A stretch of DNA of 64,000 nt from Teichococcus wenyumeiae (GTDB taxonomy: Bacteria > Pseudomonadota > Alphaproteobacteria > Acetobacterales > Acetobacteraceae). The stretch is taken from assembly GCF_003696345.1 (NCBI RefSeq), contig NZ_RFLX01000005.1:112777-176776 (forward strand). The letters are read 5' to 3'. The position numbers and the translations under genes are program-made. Positions within the stretch are counted from its first letter, which is position 1; every line of letters begins with the position of its first letter. The notes beneath the pieces were generated by a model. That model did no database searches. It worked only from the letters and a program-made list of their open reading frames with translations, and was not told the origin of the DNA. Below are positions 29,195 to 38,758 of the stretch, in pieces.

Positions 29195-30298
29195 ATGCCC
29201 ATGAACCGCCGTGCCCTGCTCGGCGCCGCCGCCACCGCTGCGCCGGCCGCCGCCCTGACCCTTGCCACGCCGGCCCTGGCGCAATCGGCCCCCGATGTGC
29301 GCTGGCGCCTGACCAGCTCCTTTCCGCGCAACCTGGATATCCTGATCGGCGCGCCGGAAACCATCGCGCGCCGCGTGGCGCAGCTGACAGACAACAAGTT
29401 CCAGATCCGCGTCTTTCCGGCCGGCGAGATCGTCGGCGCCGCCCAGGCGCTGGACGCGGTGCAGAACGGCACGGTCGAGTGCTGCCACACCGCGCCCTAC
29501 TACTTCACGGGCAAGGATTTCACCTTCGCCTTCTACACGGCGGTGCCCTTCGGCCTGAACACTCGCATGTCCAATGCCTGGTACCGCCATGGCGGCGGGC
29601 GGGAACTCGCGGCCGAGCTGTTCAAGGGCTACAACATCGTCAACTTCCCGGCGGGCGACACGGGCGCCCAGATGGGCGGCTGGTTCCGCAAGGAAATCAA
29701 GACCCTGGCCGATATCCAGGGCCTGAAGTTCCGCATCGCCGGCCTGGCGGGCGAGGTTTTCGCCAAGATGGGCGCGGTGCCGACCCAGGTGCCGGCCGCC
29801 GACATCTACCCGGCGCTGGAGCGCGGCTCGATCGATGCCGTGGAATTCGTCGGCCCCTATGACGACGAGAAGCTCGGCCTCAACCGCGTGGCGCCCTTCT
29901 ACTACTTCCCCGGCTTCTGGGAGCCCGGCGCCAAGCTGCATTTCATGGCCAACCAAGCCGCCTTCGATGCCCTGCCCGCCACCTACAAGGCGGCGCTGGA
30001 AATGGCCTGCGCCGAGGCGGATGCCGAGATGATCGCGCGCTATGACGCCGGCAACCCCAATGCGCTGCGCCGGCTGATCGCCGCCGGCACCCAGCTGCGC
30101 CCCTGGCCGCGCGAGGTCATGGCCGCCGCCTGGAAGGCGACCCACGCGCTCTACGACGAAGCCAGCGACAAGAACCCGCTGTTCAAGAAGACCTGGGAAT
30201 CCTACCGCAAGTTCCGCGACGACGAATATGCCTGGTTCCGCGTTGCCGAGAATTCATACGATAACTTTGCCTTCACCGCGGCGCAGACGGTGAAGTAA
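29195..30298 (+). CDS. TRAP transporter solute-binding protein (DctP family)
   Basis: Periplasmic receptor of 367 residues for an organic or keto acid taken up by a TRAP transporter. The N-terminus MNRRALLGAAATAAPAAALT with a pair of arginines and an ALAQ cleavage site suggests Tat export. The DctP core includes RVFPAGEIVGAAQALDAVQ and GLKFRIAGLAGEVFAKMGA, with the conserved Arg. GGGGGAG precedes the ATGs at 29195 and 29201. The membrane subunits DctQ and DctM are not adjacent. Confidence 0.92.
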   Translation: MPMNRRALLGAAATAAPAAALTLATPALAQSAPDVRWRLTSSFPRNLDILIGAPETIARRVAQLTDNKFQIRVFPAGEIVGAAQALDAVQNGTVECCHTAPYYFTGKDFTFAFYTAVPFGLNTRMSNAWYRHGGGRELAAELFKGYNIVNFPAGDTGAQMGGWFRKEIKTLADIQGLKFRIAGLAGEVFAKMGAVPTQVPAADIYPALERGSIDAVEFVGPYDDEKLGLNRVAPFYYFPGFWEPGAKLHFMANQAAFDALPATYKAALEMACAEADAEMIARYDAGNPNALRRLIAAGTQLRPWPREVMAAAWKATHALYDEASDKNPLFKKTWESYRKFRDDEYAWFRVAENSYDNFAFTAAQTVK

Positions 30299-30332
30299 GC
30301 GCCGCGCTTCCGCCGCCTTCGCTGTATACCGA

Positions 30333-30365
30333 GGCCAGCCGGCACCCTGCCGGCTGGCCTTTTTT
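30333..30365 (+). terminator. Rho-independent terminator after the TRAP receptor gene
   Basis: A perfect 12-bp stem, GGCCAGCCGGCA and its complement, with a 3-base loop (CCC), is followed directly by six T. It is the clearest intrinsic terminator in the window. Confidence 0.92.
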
Positions 30366-30383
30366 CGTCCCGCCGCACACAGG

Positions 30384-31217
30384 ATGCCCGCGCGCATGGA
30401 TGCCTACCTGCTGCTCTCCGCCCTGCTGATGGGCATCGTGGAGGGGCTGACCGAGTTCCTCCCCATCTCCTCCACCGGCCACCTGATCCTGCTCGCCGAA
30501 GCCATCGGCTTCGAGGGCCCGCCCGGCAAGACCTTCGAGATCACCATCCAGCTCGGCGCCATCCTCGCCGTCATCTGGGTCTTCCGCCACCGGCTGGTGC
30601 GGATCGCCACCGGCATGTGGCAGCGCGGCTCGGCCGAATACTACACGGCGCTGAACCTGATCCTGGCCTTCCTGCCCGCCATGGTGCTGGGCGCCACGCT
30701 GCACGGCTATATCACCAAGCTGCTCTTCACGCCGCTGGTGGTGGCCATCGCGCTGATCCTGGGCGGCGTCGCCATCATCGTGATCGAGCGCATGCGGCCC
30801 AACCCCACCATCCATTCCATCCCCGAGATCGGGCCGCTGGCGGCGCTGCTGGTCGGCCTTGGCCAGGCGCTGGCGATGATCCCGGGCACCAGCCGCTCCG
30901 GCGCCACCATCATCTCCGCCCTGCTGGTGGGGGTGGAGCGCAAGGCAGCGGCGGAATTCTCCTTCCTGCTCGCCATCCCCACCATGGTCGCGGCCACCGC
31001 CTTCAGCCTGTTCAAGGCACGGCACGAACTGGACTTCTCCGGCTTCGGCGTCATCGCGCTCGGCTTCGCCGCTGCTTTCATTGTGGCGCTGATGGTGGTG
31101 CGCTGGCTGCTGGCCGTGATCAGCCGCATCGGCTTCACGCCCTTCGGCTGGTACCGCATCGCCCTGGGGGCGGTGATCCTGGTCTGGCTGGCCCTGCGCC
31201 CGGCCACCGGGGCCTGA
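30384..31217 (+). CDS. uppP: Undecaprenyl-diphosphatase UppP (BacA)
   Basis: Recycles undecaprenyl diphosphate for peptidoglycan and surface-polymer synthesis and gives bacitracin resistance. The membrane protein of 273-277 residues has the catalytic EGLTEFLPISSTGHL near the N-terminus and the PGTSRSGAT motif, with about eight helices. Start is ATG at 30384 or 30396; the AGG at 30381 abuts the first. It is a single gene between a terminator and a repeat element. Confidence 0.95.
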   Translation: MPARMDAYLLLSALLMGIVEGLTEFLPISSTGHLILLAEAIGFEGPPGKTFEITIQLGAILAVIWVFRHRLVRIATGMWQRGSAEYYTALNLILAFLPAMVLGATLHGYITKLLFTPLVVAIALILGGVAIIVIERMRPNPTIHSIPEIGPLAALLVGLGQALAMIPGTSRSGATIISALLVGVERKAAAEFSFLLAIPTMVAATAFSLFKARHELDFSGFGVIALGFAAAFIVALMVVRWLLAVISRIGFTPFGWYRIALGAVILVWLALRPATGA

Positions 31218-31220
31218 GGA

Positions 31221-31486
31221 GCGCTGGAGGGGCATTGCCCCTCCAGGCCTCCCCGCTGGGGTGACAGGGTCACCCCAGACCCCGCCATCAGTTTTGGCGC
31301 GGTGGCACGGTGGTCATCGACCGCCGACGACCACGGCTTCAGCCCGCGTAGCTTTTGCAGAATTGCATGCAGGCGGCTGGCGCCACGCCGCGTCCTTCGG
31401 CCCCAGCCATAATTGACAGCGGGGTCCGGGGTGGACTTTCCACCCCGGCGGGAGTGTCCAGAGAGGGCAGCGCCCTCTTTGGCCCC
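31221..31486. repeat. Intergenic repeat element, type A, full copy
   Basis: About 266 bp filling most of the 335-base gap between uppP and the GntR gene. Left module: hairpins 31224-31246 (CTGGAGGGGC, loop ATT) and 31257-31277 (TGGGGTGAC, loop AGG), then CCCCGCCATCAGTTTTGGC. A conserved centre (31310-31384) follows. The right module is an inverted relative of the left: CCGGGGTGGA hairpin 31426-31448 and AGAGGGC hairpin 31462-31478. The right module differs from the one at 62.5 kb at only a few positions. It begins 3 bases after the uppP stop. Confidence 0.8.
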
Positions 31487-31552
31487 GCTGCTTGTTCCTG
31501 GCCTCTCGCCCTGTATCACTCTTCCCGGGCTTTCCCAGGAGACGCTTCCCGC

Positions 31553-32236
31553 ATGGCCGAGACTCCCGCCGTTGATCCTGTCCGCGCCCTGGAGACAGCC
31601 ATCGCGCAGGATATCCACACCGGGCAGCTCCTCCCTGGCGCCTGGCTGAAGCAGATCGCGTTGCAGCAGCGCTATGGCCGCAGCCGTGGTGACGTACGGC
31701 GGGCGCTGGACAAGCTGGTGGCGCAGCGGCTGGTGCAGCAGGTGCGCAATTTCGGCTACCGCGTGCATGGGCTGGACAGCGCCCGGCTGGAGGAGCTGCA
31801 GCAGGTGCGCCAGATCCTGGAAGCCGCCGCCGCCGGGACCATGATCGGCCGGGCCGATGCCGCCATGCTGGCCCGGCTGCGTGACCTGGCGGATGCCTTT
31901 GCCCAGGCGGTGGAGCATCGCCCGGTGCTGGAGCAGCATGAGGCCAACCAGGCCTTCCATGCCGCGCTGCTGGAACTCTGCCCCAATGCCGAGCTGGTGC
32001 GGCTGATCCGCGAGACGCGCCTGCGCATGCCCTCCGCCCCCATGACGCAATGGTCGGAGCCGGGCTGGGTGGAGGAATCCGCCCGCCAGCACCATGCCAT
32101 GGTGGCGGCCCTGGAAGCCGGAGACCGCGAAGCCTTCTGCGCCGTGGTTCGCGCCCATATCCGCCTGCCGCGCCCGCGTGAGGCCGCCGCACCGCCCGGC
32201 CGCCGGCGCGGCAGCCGGGCCGCGGCAGCCGATTGA
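31553..32236 (+). CDS. GntR family transcriptional regulator (FadR subfamily)
   Basis: DNA-binding regulator of 227 residues. The N-terminal winged helix (about 8-70) contains LKQIALQQRYGRSRGDVRRA followed by LDKLVAQRLV; the C-terminal helical FCD ligand domain includes HEANQAFHAALLELCPN with likely metal-binding His residues. The end is Arg/Ala-rich. AGGAG lies 11 bases upstream. It precedes the solute-binding protein gene, which it probably controls through the promoter that overlaps its own stop codon. Confidence 0.88.
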   Translation: MAETPAVDPVRALETAIAQDIHTGQLLPGAWLKQIALQQRYGRSRGDVRRALDKLVAQRLVQQVRNFGYRVHGLDSARLEELQQVRQILEAAAAGTMIGRADAAMLARLRDLADAFAQAVEHRPVLEQHEANQAFHAALLELCPNAELVRLIRETRLRMPSAPMTQWSEPGWVEESARQHHAMVAALEAGDREAFCAVVRAHIRLPRPREAAAPPGRRRGSRAAAAD

Positions 32237-32262
32237 CAGCAAAATTGGCGCCAGTTTCTTAT
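32233..32262 (+). promoter_or_regulatory. Promoter for the SBP_bac_5 gene with palindrome
   Basis: TTGACA at 32233-32238 (overlapping the GntR stop) and TCTTAT at 32257-32262 are 18 bases apart. The spacer contains the palindrome TGGCGCCA at 32246-32253, a possible operator for the GntR protein encoded just upstream. Confidence 0.55.
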
Positions 32263-32327
32263 GCCAAGCTGACGCACGGCCCTGCCGGGCGCGCCGCCTT
32301 CCCTCCGGACCGGTCAGGACCCTTGCC

Positions 32328-33941
32328 ATGCCAGGCTTTCGCCCCACCCGCCGCTGGCTGACGCGTGCCACGCTTGGCGCCGCCGCCGGTGCCTTCCAGG
32401 CGCCAGGGTGGCTGGGGGCGGCGCTGGCGCAGGGGGCCGGCAAGCCGGGCGGCACGCTGCGCATCGGCATGGCCGCGCCCAACACCACGCTGGACCCGCA
32501 TTTCCAGAGCAACGCGCCCAACAATGCCGTGGCCAGCCATATCTTCGACGCGCTGATCACCAATGACGCGCGCTCTCTTTCCCGCCCCGGCCTCGCGCGG
32601 GCCTGGAAGGTGCTGGACGACACGCATTGGGAATTCCAGCTGCGGGAGGCGAGGTTCAGCGACGGCACCGACTTCACCGCCGAGGATGTGATCGCCTCGC
32701 TGCAGCGGGCCAACGACATCCCCAGCAGCGCGTCCTTCCGCACCTATACGCGCAGCATCAAGGCCATGACGGCCCCGGCGCCGCACCGGCTGCTGATCGA
32801 GACGCAGGGGCCGGACCCGCTGCTGCTGAACTCGCTCGGCCGCCTGCGCATCATCAGCGCCGACCACAAGGATGCGCCGACCACCGAATTCAACAACGGC
32901 AATGCCGCCATCGGCACCGGGCCGCTGGTTCTGCAGGAATACGAGCCCGGCAGCTTCCTGCGCCTGACGCGCAATGACGGCTGGTGGGGCGGCCGCCTGC
33001 CCTGGAACGAGGTGGTGCTGCGCCTGATCACCGACGATGGCGCGCGGCTGGCGGCGCTGCTCTCCGGCGAGCTCGACATCGTGGAGGCCGTGCCGTCCCA
33101 GGGGGCGGAGCGGGTAAAGGGCAGCCCCGGCTTTCACCTCATCCGCGGCATCTCCTCCCGCTTCGTGTATTTCGCCATGGATCAGAGGCGGGATGTTTCC
33201 CCCTTCATCACCGACCATGCCGGCCAGCCGCTGGAGAAGAACCCGCTGAAGGACAGGCGGGTGCGGCAGGCGCTCTCCATGGCCATCTCGCGCGAGGCGT
33301 TGGTGGAGCGGGTGATGGCGGGCGATGCCGTGGCCGCCGCCCAGTTCCTGCCGAAGGGCAGCGCCGGCACGTCGGACAGGCTGGAAGCGGTGCCGCATGA
33401 TCCTGACGCCGCCCGCGCGCTGCTGGCCGAGGCGGGCTATCCGGACGGCTTCCGCCTGACCATCCACGGGCCGAACGACCGCTATGTGAACGATGCCCGG
33501 ATCGTGCAGGCCGTGGCGCAGATGTTCACCCGCATCGGCATCGCCACCCAGGCCGAGGTGCTGCCCTGGTCGGTCTATTCCCGGCGCAATTCCGGCGCGG
33601 AATTCTCTCTCTCCCTCGCCGCCTGGGGCGTGAACACGGGCGAGACTTCCAACCCGCTGAAGGCGCTGGTCGCCACCTACGACAAGAAGGCCGGCATGGG
33701 CGCCAGCAATTCCGGCCGCTACTCAAACTCGGAACTGGACAGGCTGGTGCAGCAGGCGCTGCGGACCATGGAGGATGGCGCCCGCAACGCGTTGCTGGCC
33801 CAGGCCTGCGAGATCGTCTTCACCGACCATGCGCTGCTGCCGCTGCACCACGAGGTTTCGGTCTGGGCCGCGAGGAAGGGCGTGACCTGCGAGACGCGCG
33901 CCGACCAGTACACGCTGGCCACCGGCATCAGCCGTGCCTGA
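32328..33941 (+). CDS. ABC transporter substrate-binding protein (SBP family 5)
   Basis: Periplasmic receptor of 537 residues, related to oligopeptide/nickel/glutathione-binding proteins. It has an RRWLTRATLG twin-arginine-like signal with cleavage near ALAQG, the early GGTLRIGMAAPNTTLDPH segment, and KDRRVRQALSMAISREALVE. No permease or ATPase genes are next to it, so it is an orphan receptor or works with distant subunits. Linked to the upstream GntR regulator. Confidence 0.9.
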   Translation: MPGFRPTRRWLTRATLGAAAGAFQAPGWLGAALAQGAGKPGGTLRIGMAAPNTTLDPHFQSNAPNNAVASHIFDALITNDARSLSRPGLARAWKVLDDTHWEFQLREARFSDGTDFTAEDVIASLQRANDIPSSASFRTYTRSIKAMTAPAPHRLLIETQGPDPLLLNSLGRLRIISADHKDAPTTEFNNGNAAIGTGPLVLQEYEPGSFLRLTRNDGWWGGRLPWNEVVLRLITDDGARLAALLSGELDIVEAVPSQGAERVKGSPGFHLIRGISSRFVYFAMDQRRDVSPFITDHAGQPLEKNPLKDRRVRQALSMAISREALVERVMAGDAVAAAQFLPKGSAGTSDRLEAVPHDPDAARALLAEAGYPDGFRLTIHGPNDRYVNDARIVQAVAQMFTRIGIATQAEVLPWSVYSRRNSGAEFSLSLAAWGVNTGETSNPLKALVATYDKKAGMGASNSGRYSNSELDRLVQQALRTMEDGARNALLAQACEIVFTDHALLPLHHEVSVWAARKGVTCETRADQYTLATGISRA

Positions 33942-34087
33942 GGGCTGCCTCAGTGTTTCACATGAAAAGGTTTGAATCTTTCTTGCCGCAGCAAAGAGGA
34001 TTGGCGGCGGCGACCTGAGGCACAAGGCAAGGCTTTCTTAAGCCGCAGCACGGATGGTCGCGCACCGGAACACCGGGGATTGCCGCC

Positions 34088-36151
34088 ATGCGTATCAGAA
34101 CCTTTTTCCTGGCCTGCTTCTGCGGCGTCGCGGTGCCCGGGGCGGCCGCCTCGCTCTGGCTCTCCGCCACCTCCTGGGGCGCGTGGCAACAGGCGCAGGA
34201 AGCCCGCGCCGCCACCCGCGCCGTCAGCGACGCACAGCGGGCGCAGACCGCCATCTCCGCCGAGGTCGGCGCCTTCGCCTCGCTGCTGCGCATGGCCGAG
34301 CCGGATACCGAGGGCGCCCGCAAGGCCGCGCCGCAGACCGACCGGCTGCTGCAGGCGGCGGCGTCCAGTGCCCGCCAGGGCGGCTTCCAGGCCAGCCTGG
34401 CGGAGGACGCCCTGGCGCGCATTCCCCCCACCCGCCAGCGCGCTCTGGAGGAAATGGGCAAGCCGCTGGCGGCACGGGACGCCAACCTGCCCAATGTCAC
34501 CCAGGCTGTGCGCAACGAGGCGGCCGATGCGCTGCGGCGCCTCGGCATGCAGGCGTCGCTGCGGGTTTTCGAGACCTCGCCCCGCGCCGCGCTGCTGGTG
34601 GAAGTCGCCAGCGCCACCATGGATTATCGCGATTTCATTGGCCGCCGCAGCGTCGGCGTCACGGCCTGGGTCAGTGGCCAGCCGGTGCAGCCGCCGGCCT
34701 ATGACGAGATGCAGCAGCATACCGGCCGCATGGAACAGGCCTGGATCGGCGCCCAGCGCCTGATCGCCGCCATGCCGGAGAGCACCCGGCTGCAACAGGT
34801 GCTGCAGCAGCAGAAGGGCGTGCAGGAGCAGAACGAGGCCCGCTGGCGCCAGATGCTGGCCACCGCGCGCAGCGGCCTGGGCGGCGGCGCCGTCGCCTGG
34901 GGCACCACCGTGCCGGAATTCCGCCCCTGGTCGCTGCGCTCGCAGGCCGAAATCCTCACCCTGCGCGACGCGGCGCTGGACGAGGCCATGGCGGTGACCA
35001 ACCGCGCCGCCGACAGCGCGCGGCTGCACCTGCTGGAAGCGGTGGTGCTGGCGCTGCTGGTCACGGGGCTGGCGGCGCTGTCGGTGACGCTGCTGCTGCG
35101 GCGGGTGGTGCAGCCGCTGCGGGCGCTGACCGGCAGCGTGACACGCATCGCCGATGGCGAGCTGGAGTTGCCGGTGCCGGGTCAGAACCGGGCGGATGAG
35201 CTGGGCGCCATGGCGCAGGCGGTGGAAACCCTGCGCGCCGCCTCGGCCGAGCGGCGGGAGATGGCGCGGGCGCAGCAGGAAGGCCAGCGCGAGCAGATCG
35301 CCCGCGCCGGGCGAGTGGATGCGCTGCTGCGCGGCTTCGAGCAGGAAACGGCGGGCGCCCTGCGCGCCGTGGCCGCCGCCGCCAGCGAGATGGACGCCAC
35401 CGCCGCCGGCATGGCGGAGATCGCCGCCTCCGGCAACAACCGGGCTTCCTCCGTCGCCAATGCCTCGCAGCAGGCCAGCGGCAATGTGCAGACCGTGGCG
35501 GCGGCGGCGGAGGAACTCTCCGCCTCCATCGCCGAGGTGGCGCGGCAGGTGCGCGAAGGCGCCGCGCGGGCGCAGCAGGCCTCGGAAGCCGCGCAGAACA
35601 CCGACCGCACAGTGCGCGGGCTGTCGGAAGCCGCGGGGCGGATCGGCGATGTGGTGCAGCTCATCACCGGCATCGCCAGCCAGACCAACCTGCTGGCCCT
35701 GAACGCCACCATCGAGGCGGCGCGGGCGGGCGAAAGCGGCAAGGGCTTCGCCGTGGTGGCGGGAGAGGTGAAGTCCCTGGCCAGCCAGACCGCCCGCGCC
35801 ACGGAGGAGATCGGCCAGCAGATCGCCGCCATGCAGGGGGAGACGGAGCGCACCGTGCAGGCGATCGGCGAGATCGCCCGCATGATCCGCGAGTTGAACG
35901 ATGCCACCGGCCTGGTGGCGGAAGCCGCCGGCCAGCAGGCCGAGGCGACGCGGGAGATCGGCCATGCCGTGGCCCAGGCGGCGGCGGGGACGGAGGAAGC
36001 CTCCCGCCATGCCACCGGCGTCAGCGACGACGCGGAACGCACCGGCCGCGCGGCGGGCGATGTGCGCAGCGCGGCGGGGGAGCTGGCACGGCAGGCGGAA
36101 GGCCTGCGCGGCCAGATGGACCGCTTCCTGGCCAGCATCCGCGCCGCCTGA
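34088..36151 (+). CDS. Methyl-accepting chemotaxis protein
   Basis: Chemoreceptor of 687 residues. It has a first membrane helix (about 5-27), a periplasmic sensor domain without recognisable ligand motif (28-315), a second helix (about 317-338), a HAMP domain with [20 protein letters not shown], and a cytoplasmic signalling domain with the hairpin tip [20 protein letters not shown]. It ends without a CheR-docking pentapeptide. No other chemotaxis genes are adjacent. Confidence 0.93.
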   Translation: MRIRTFFLACFCGVAVPGAAASLWLSATSWGAWQQAQEARAATRAVSDAQRAQTAISAEVGAFASLLRMAEPDTEGARKAAPQTDRLLQAAASSARQGGFQASLAEDALARIPPTRQRALEEMGKPLAARDANLPNVTQAVRNEAADALRRLGMQASLRVFETSPRAALLVEVASATMDYRDFIGRRSVGVTAWVSGQPVQPPAYDEMQQHTGRMEQAWIGAQRLIAAMPESTRLQQVLQQQKGVQEQNEARWRQMLATARSGLGGGAVAWGTTVPEFRPWSLRSQAEILTLRDAALDEAMAVTNRAADSARLHLLEAVVLALLVTGLAALSVTLLLRRVVQPLRALTGSVTRIADGELELPVPGQNRADELGAMAQAVETLRAASAERREMARAQQEGQREQIARAGRVDALLRGFEQETAGALRAVAAAASEMDATAAGMAEIAASGNNRASSVANASQQASGNVQTVAAAAEELSASIAEVARQVREGAARAQQASEAAQNTDRTVRGLSEAAGRIGDVVQLITGIASQTNLLALNATIEAARAGESGKGFAVVAGEVKSLASQTARATEEIGQQIAAMQGETERTVQAIGEIARMIRELNDATGLVAEAAGQQAEATREIGHAVAQAAAGTEEASRHATGVSDDAERTGRAAGDVRSAAGELARQAEGLRGQMDRFLASIRAA

Positions 36152-36180
36152 GGCGCATCCCGGCCGGGGCGAGAGGGCCG

Positions 36181-36675
36181 CTAGCTCCTGCGGGCCTGGT
36201 TCGCCAGCTCCTGCAGGCAGGCGGCCTCGGTGCGGCGCTCGGCCCCCGCCGCGCGGGCCGTGGCATAGGTGACGCGCAGCCCGGCCGGCGCGGCGCGAGA
36301 GCCGGCGGGCCCGCCCGGCTCGCCATAGAACATCACGTCCAGGTGGCAGAAGGGGCTCTGGTAGAGCCAGATCTCCGCATCCCCTTCCCGCCGGCGCAGG
36401 CGCGGCTCGCCCAGCAGGCGCCGCACCGTGGCGGGGGGCTGGCCCAGCAGCTGCGCCGCCTGGGCGGGCAGGCCAGTCAGGGCGGGCATGGCGGCGCCGA
36501 CAGGTGCGGTCTCGCCTTCCGCCGGCGGGGCGGCCAACGGGCGCATGCCGACCAGATTGGCGCGGTAATTGGCCAGCACCTCATCCAGCACCGCTTGGCG
36601 GTCCAGGACAGGTTCCTGGGCGCAGGCGGCCAGCAGGCAGGCCAGCAGCAGGGGCAGAAAGGGGCGGAGGGGCAT
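36181..36675 (-). CDS. Hypothetical lipoprotein
   Basis: Protein of 164 residues with a lipoprotein signal: a leucine-rich segment ending LLAAC, so C18 is the likely lipidated residue (C12 in LLAC is an alternative). The mature part has LLGQPPATVRRLLGEPRLRR and an AEIWLYQSPFCHLDVMFYG segment, which loosely recalls small outer-membrane assembly lipoproteins, but I cannot assign a family. The start at 36675 gives the shortest standard signal; the frame extends 18 codons further. Confidence 0.75.
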   Translation of the reverse strand: MPLRPFLPLLLACLLAACAQEPVLDRQAVLDEVLANYRANLVGMRPLAAPPAEGETAPVGAAMPALTGLPAQAAQLLGQPPATVRRLLGEPRLRRREGDAEIWLYQSPFCHLDVMFYGEPGGPAGSRAAPAGLRVTYATARAAGAERRTEAACLQELANQARRS

Positions 36676-36750
36676 GGCGGCGGGGATAACCTGCGCCACG
36701 ACGGCGGAAAAGGGAATGGGCCGAGCCATGGTGGCCCGGCCCTTCCGGCT

Positions 36751-37416
36751 TCAGCCCAGCTGGTCGACGTCGCTGGCGGCCAGCGGCAGCGCCGGGCGCG
36801 GGTTGGAGGGCATCGAGTCGCCCAGCATCTCCATGCGACCGGAGACCTGGCCGCCTTCCTCCACCTGCAGGCGGCGGCAGCGGGCGATGCCCATCACCTT
36901 GCCGGAGGCGCGGATGATCAGGTTGCCGCGCACCGTCAGCGTGCCGTCGAAGATGCCGGCGATCTCGGCGTCATCCACCTCGACCTCGCCCTTGAAGACG
37001 CCGGACTGCGCGATCTGCAGCTCGGCCGCCTGCATCATCTGGCTCTCGACCGTGCCCTCGACCACCAGCCGCTCGGCATCCGTCACGGTGCCCTGCAGGC
37101 TGATGCCCTTGCCCACCACCATGGAGCGGCGCTCGATGGCCTGGGCCGGGCGGCTGCTGCCGCCGGGGGTGAGGATGGGGCCGGTGCCGGCCATGGGCGC
37201 GGGACGGGGCGGCATGCCCATACCGGTCGGCTGGCCGGGCTTCGGCGGCAGGGTCATGGCGGCGGCCTCCTTGGTGGGCGCGGGGCGGAAGGGGGGAACG
37301 GCAAGATCCGGATCACGGGCCACCGGCACGGTGGTCGGTTCTGCTCCCTCCGGCGTGCCGGGCGGTGCTCCCTGGGCGGGAGTGGGATCTTCGCGGCGGC
37401 GGCGAAAGACGGACAT
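36751..37416 (-). CDS. Bactofilin (polymer-forming cytoskeletal protein)
   Basis: Protein of 221 residues. A disordered Pro-rich N-terminus (1-105) is followed by a bactofilin (DUF583) beta-helix domain of short repeats: ISLQGTVTDAERLVVEGTVE, GVFKGEVEVDDAEIAGIFDG, LTVRGNLIIRASGKVMG. Bactofilins form nucleotide-free filaments that guide cell-wall enzymes or polarity factors. A GAGGGGGAG site three bases before the ATG supports the start. It may share a transcript with the downstream lipoprotein gene. Confidence 0.88.
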   Translation of the reverse strand: MSVFRRRREDPTPAQGAPPGTPEGAEPTTVPVARDPDLAVPPFRPAPTKEAAAMTLPPKPGQPTGMGMPPRPAPMAGTGPILTPGGSSRPAQAIERRSMVVGKGISLQGTVTDAERLVVEGTVESQMMQAAELQIAQSGVFKGEVEVDDAEIAGIFDGTLTVRGNLIIRASGKVMGIARCRRLQVEEGGQVSGRMEMLGDSMPSNPRPALPLAASDVDQLG

Positions 37417-37770
37417 GGGCTCCCCCTCTGCTCGGCTATCAGGCATGGTTCCGGCCGGCGGCACGGAACTGGGTTTGGACCGCGGCCTTCAGGGCGCCGC
37501 GCCCCCTTGGGCTATCACGCGGCATGGCGGGGGGACAACCGGTGCCACCCCCCTCCTGGAGTAATTTTTTCAGCGACTTCCCGCATCGTGGCGCCCCCGG
37601 GGGCGGTGCGACGCTCCTGGTTGAAGCTTGGCCTTGGCCCTTGCCGCGGCAGGCGGCCGGGCGGCGGCTCTCCGCCCGGCCACATGCCCGGCTCCCTCTG
37701 GCCCACCCCCTCTGGTCCATCGGCCGGGCGGCTGCTATCGCCGGGGCTCATCCGCGCAAGGTTTCTCTCC
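37417..37770. other. Intergenic region between divergent bactofilin and adenosine kinase genes
   Basis: No gene is supported in these 354 bases. The promoters of the divergent genes must lie here, but no clear -35/-10 pair stands out. An 8-bp stem CCGGGCGG/CCGCCCGG at 37657-37679 and a short T-run at 37563-37569 are visible. Confidence 0.6.
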
Positions 37771-38754
37771 ATGGCAGCACCCACCCTCGACATCCTCGGC
37801 ATCGGCAACGCCATCGTGGACGTGCTGGCGCGGGCGGATGACAGCTTCCTGGCGCAGCACGGCATGAACCGTGGCGCCATGGCGCTGATCGACGCCGAGC
37901 GCGCGGAAGCGATCTATGCCGCCATGGGCCCGGGGCTGGAGAGCAGCGGTGGCTCCGCCGGCAATACCTGCGCCGTGGCAGCCGGGCTGGGCGCCCGGGT
38001 GGGCTTCCTGGGCAAGGTGGCGGACGACCTGCTGGGCCGCACCTTCGCGCATGACATCCGCGCCGCCGGCGTCGCCTTCCCCACCGCGCCGCTCTCCGGC
38101 GGGGCGCCCACCGCGCGCTGCCTGATCCTGGTCTCGCCCGATGGGCAGCGGACCATGAACACCTTTCTCGGTGCCTGCGTCAGCTTCGGCGAGGATGACG
38201 TGGACGAGGCCGCCGTCTCCGCCGCCGCCGTGACCTACATGGAAGGCTATCTCTTCGACCCGCCGGCGGCGCAGGCCGCCTTCCACCGCGCGGCCCGGGT
38301 GGCGCATGCGGCGGGGCGGCAGGTCTCCATGACGCTGTCCGACCCCTTCTGCGTCGGCCGCCACCGCGCCGCCTTCCGCGACTTCGTGGCCGGGCACACC
38401 GACATCCTCTTCGCCAACGAGGCCGAGATCCTGTCCCTCTACGAGACCGATAGCTTCGAGCAGGCGATGGAACGCGCCCGCGCCGATGTCGGCATCGCCG
38501 CCCTGACGCGCAGCGAGCATGGCAGCGTGATCGTCTCGGGCGACCAGACCATCACCGTCGCCGCCAAGCCCACCCAGGTTGTGGACACCACCGGCGCCGG
38601 CGATGCCTATGCCGCCGGCTTCCTGGCGGCGCTGACGCGCGGGTTGCCGCTGGCCGAATGCGGCCGCTGGGGTTCCGTCGCGGCGGCCGAGGTGATCAGC
38701 CATTTCGGCGCCCGGCCGCAGGCGGAGCTGAAGGCGCTGGTCGGCGCCGCCTGA
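37771..38754 (+). CDS. PfkB family carbohydrate kinase, probable adenosine kinase
   Basis: Kinase of 327 residues. It has the N-terminal GIGNAIVDVLA, GGSAGNTCAVAAGLGARVGFLGK and the C-terminal PfkB signature DTTGAGDAYAAGF, in which the Asp is the catalytic base. The order of motifs and the N-terminus match adenosine kinases of alphaproteobacteria, which turn adenosine into AMP. Followed after four bases by the AEC transporter gene, so the two are one operon. Confidence 0.88.
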   Translation: MAAPTLDILGIGNAIVDVLARADDSFLAQHGMNRGAMALIDAERAEAIYAAMGPGLESSGGSAGNTCAVAAGLGARVGFLGKVADDLLGRTFAHDIRAAGVAFPTAPLSGGAPTARCLILVSPDGQRTMNTFLGACVSFGEDDVDEAAVSAAAVTYMEGYLFDPPAAQAAFHRAARVAHAAGRQVSMTLSDPFCVGRHRAAFRDFVAGHTDILFANEAEILSLYETDSFEQAMERARADVGIAALTRSEHGSVIVSGDQTITVAAKPTQVVDTTGAGDAYAAGFLAALTRGLPLAECGRWGSVAAAEVISHFGARPQAELKALVGAA

Positions 38755-38758
38755 CGCC

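Noticed and set aside
33950..36010. Open frame of 686 codons antisense to the chemoreceptor gene
   Set aside because: The plus strand has all HAMP and MCP motifs; the antisense product is Gly/Arg/His-rich with no fold marks.
37563..37575. T-run as an intrinsic terminator of the bactofilin region
   Set aside because: No stable stem directly precedes the T-run on either strand and no gene ends there.
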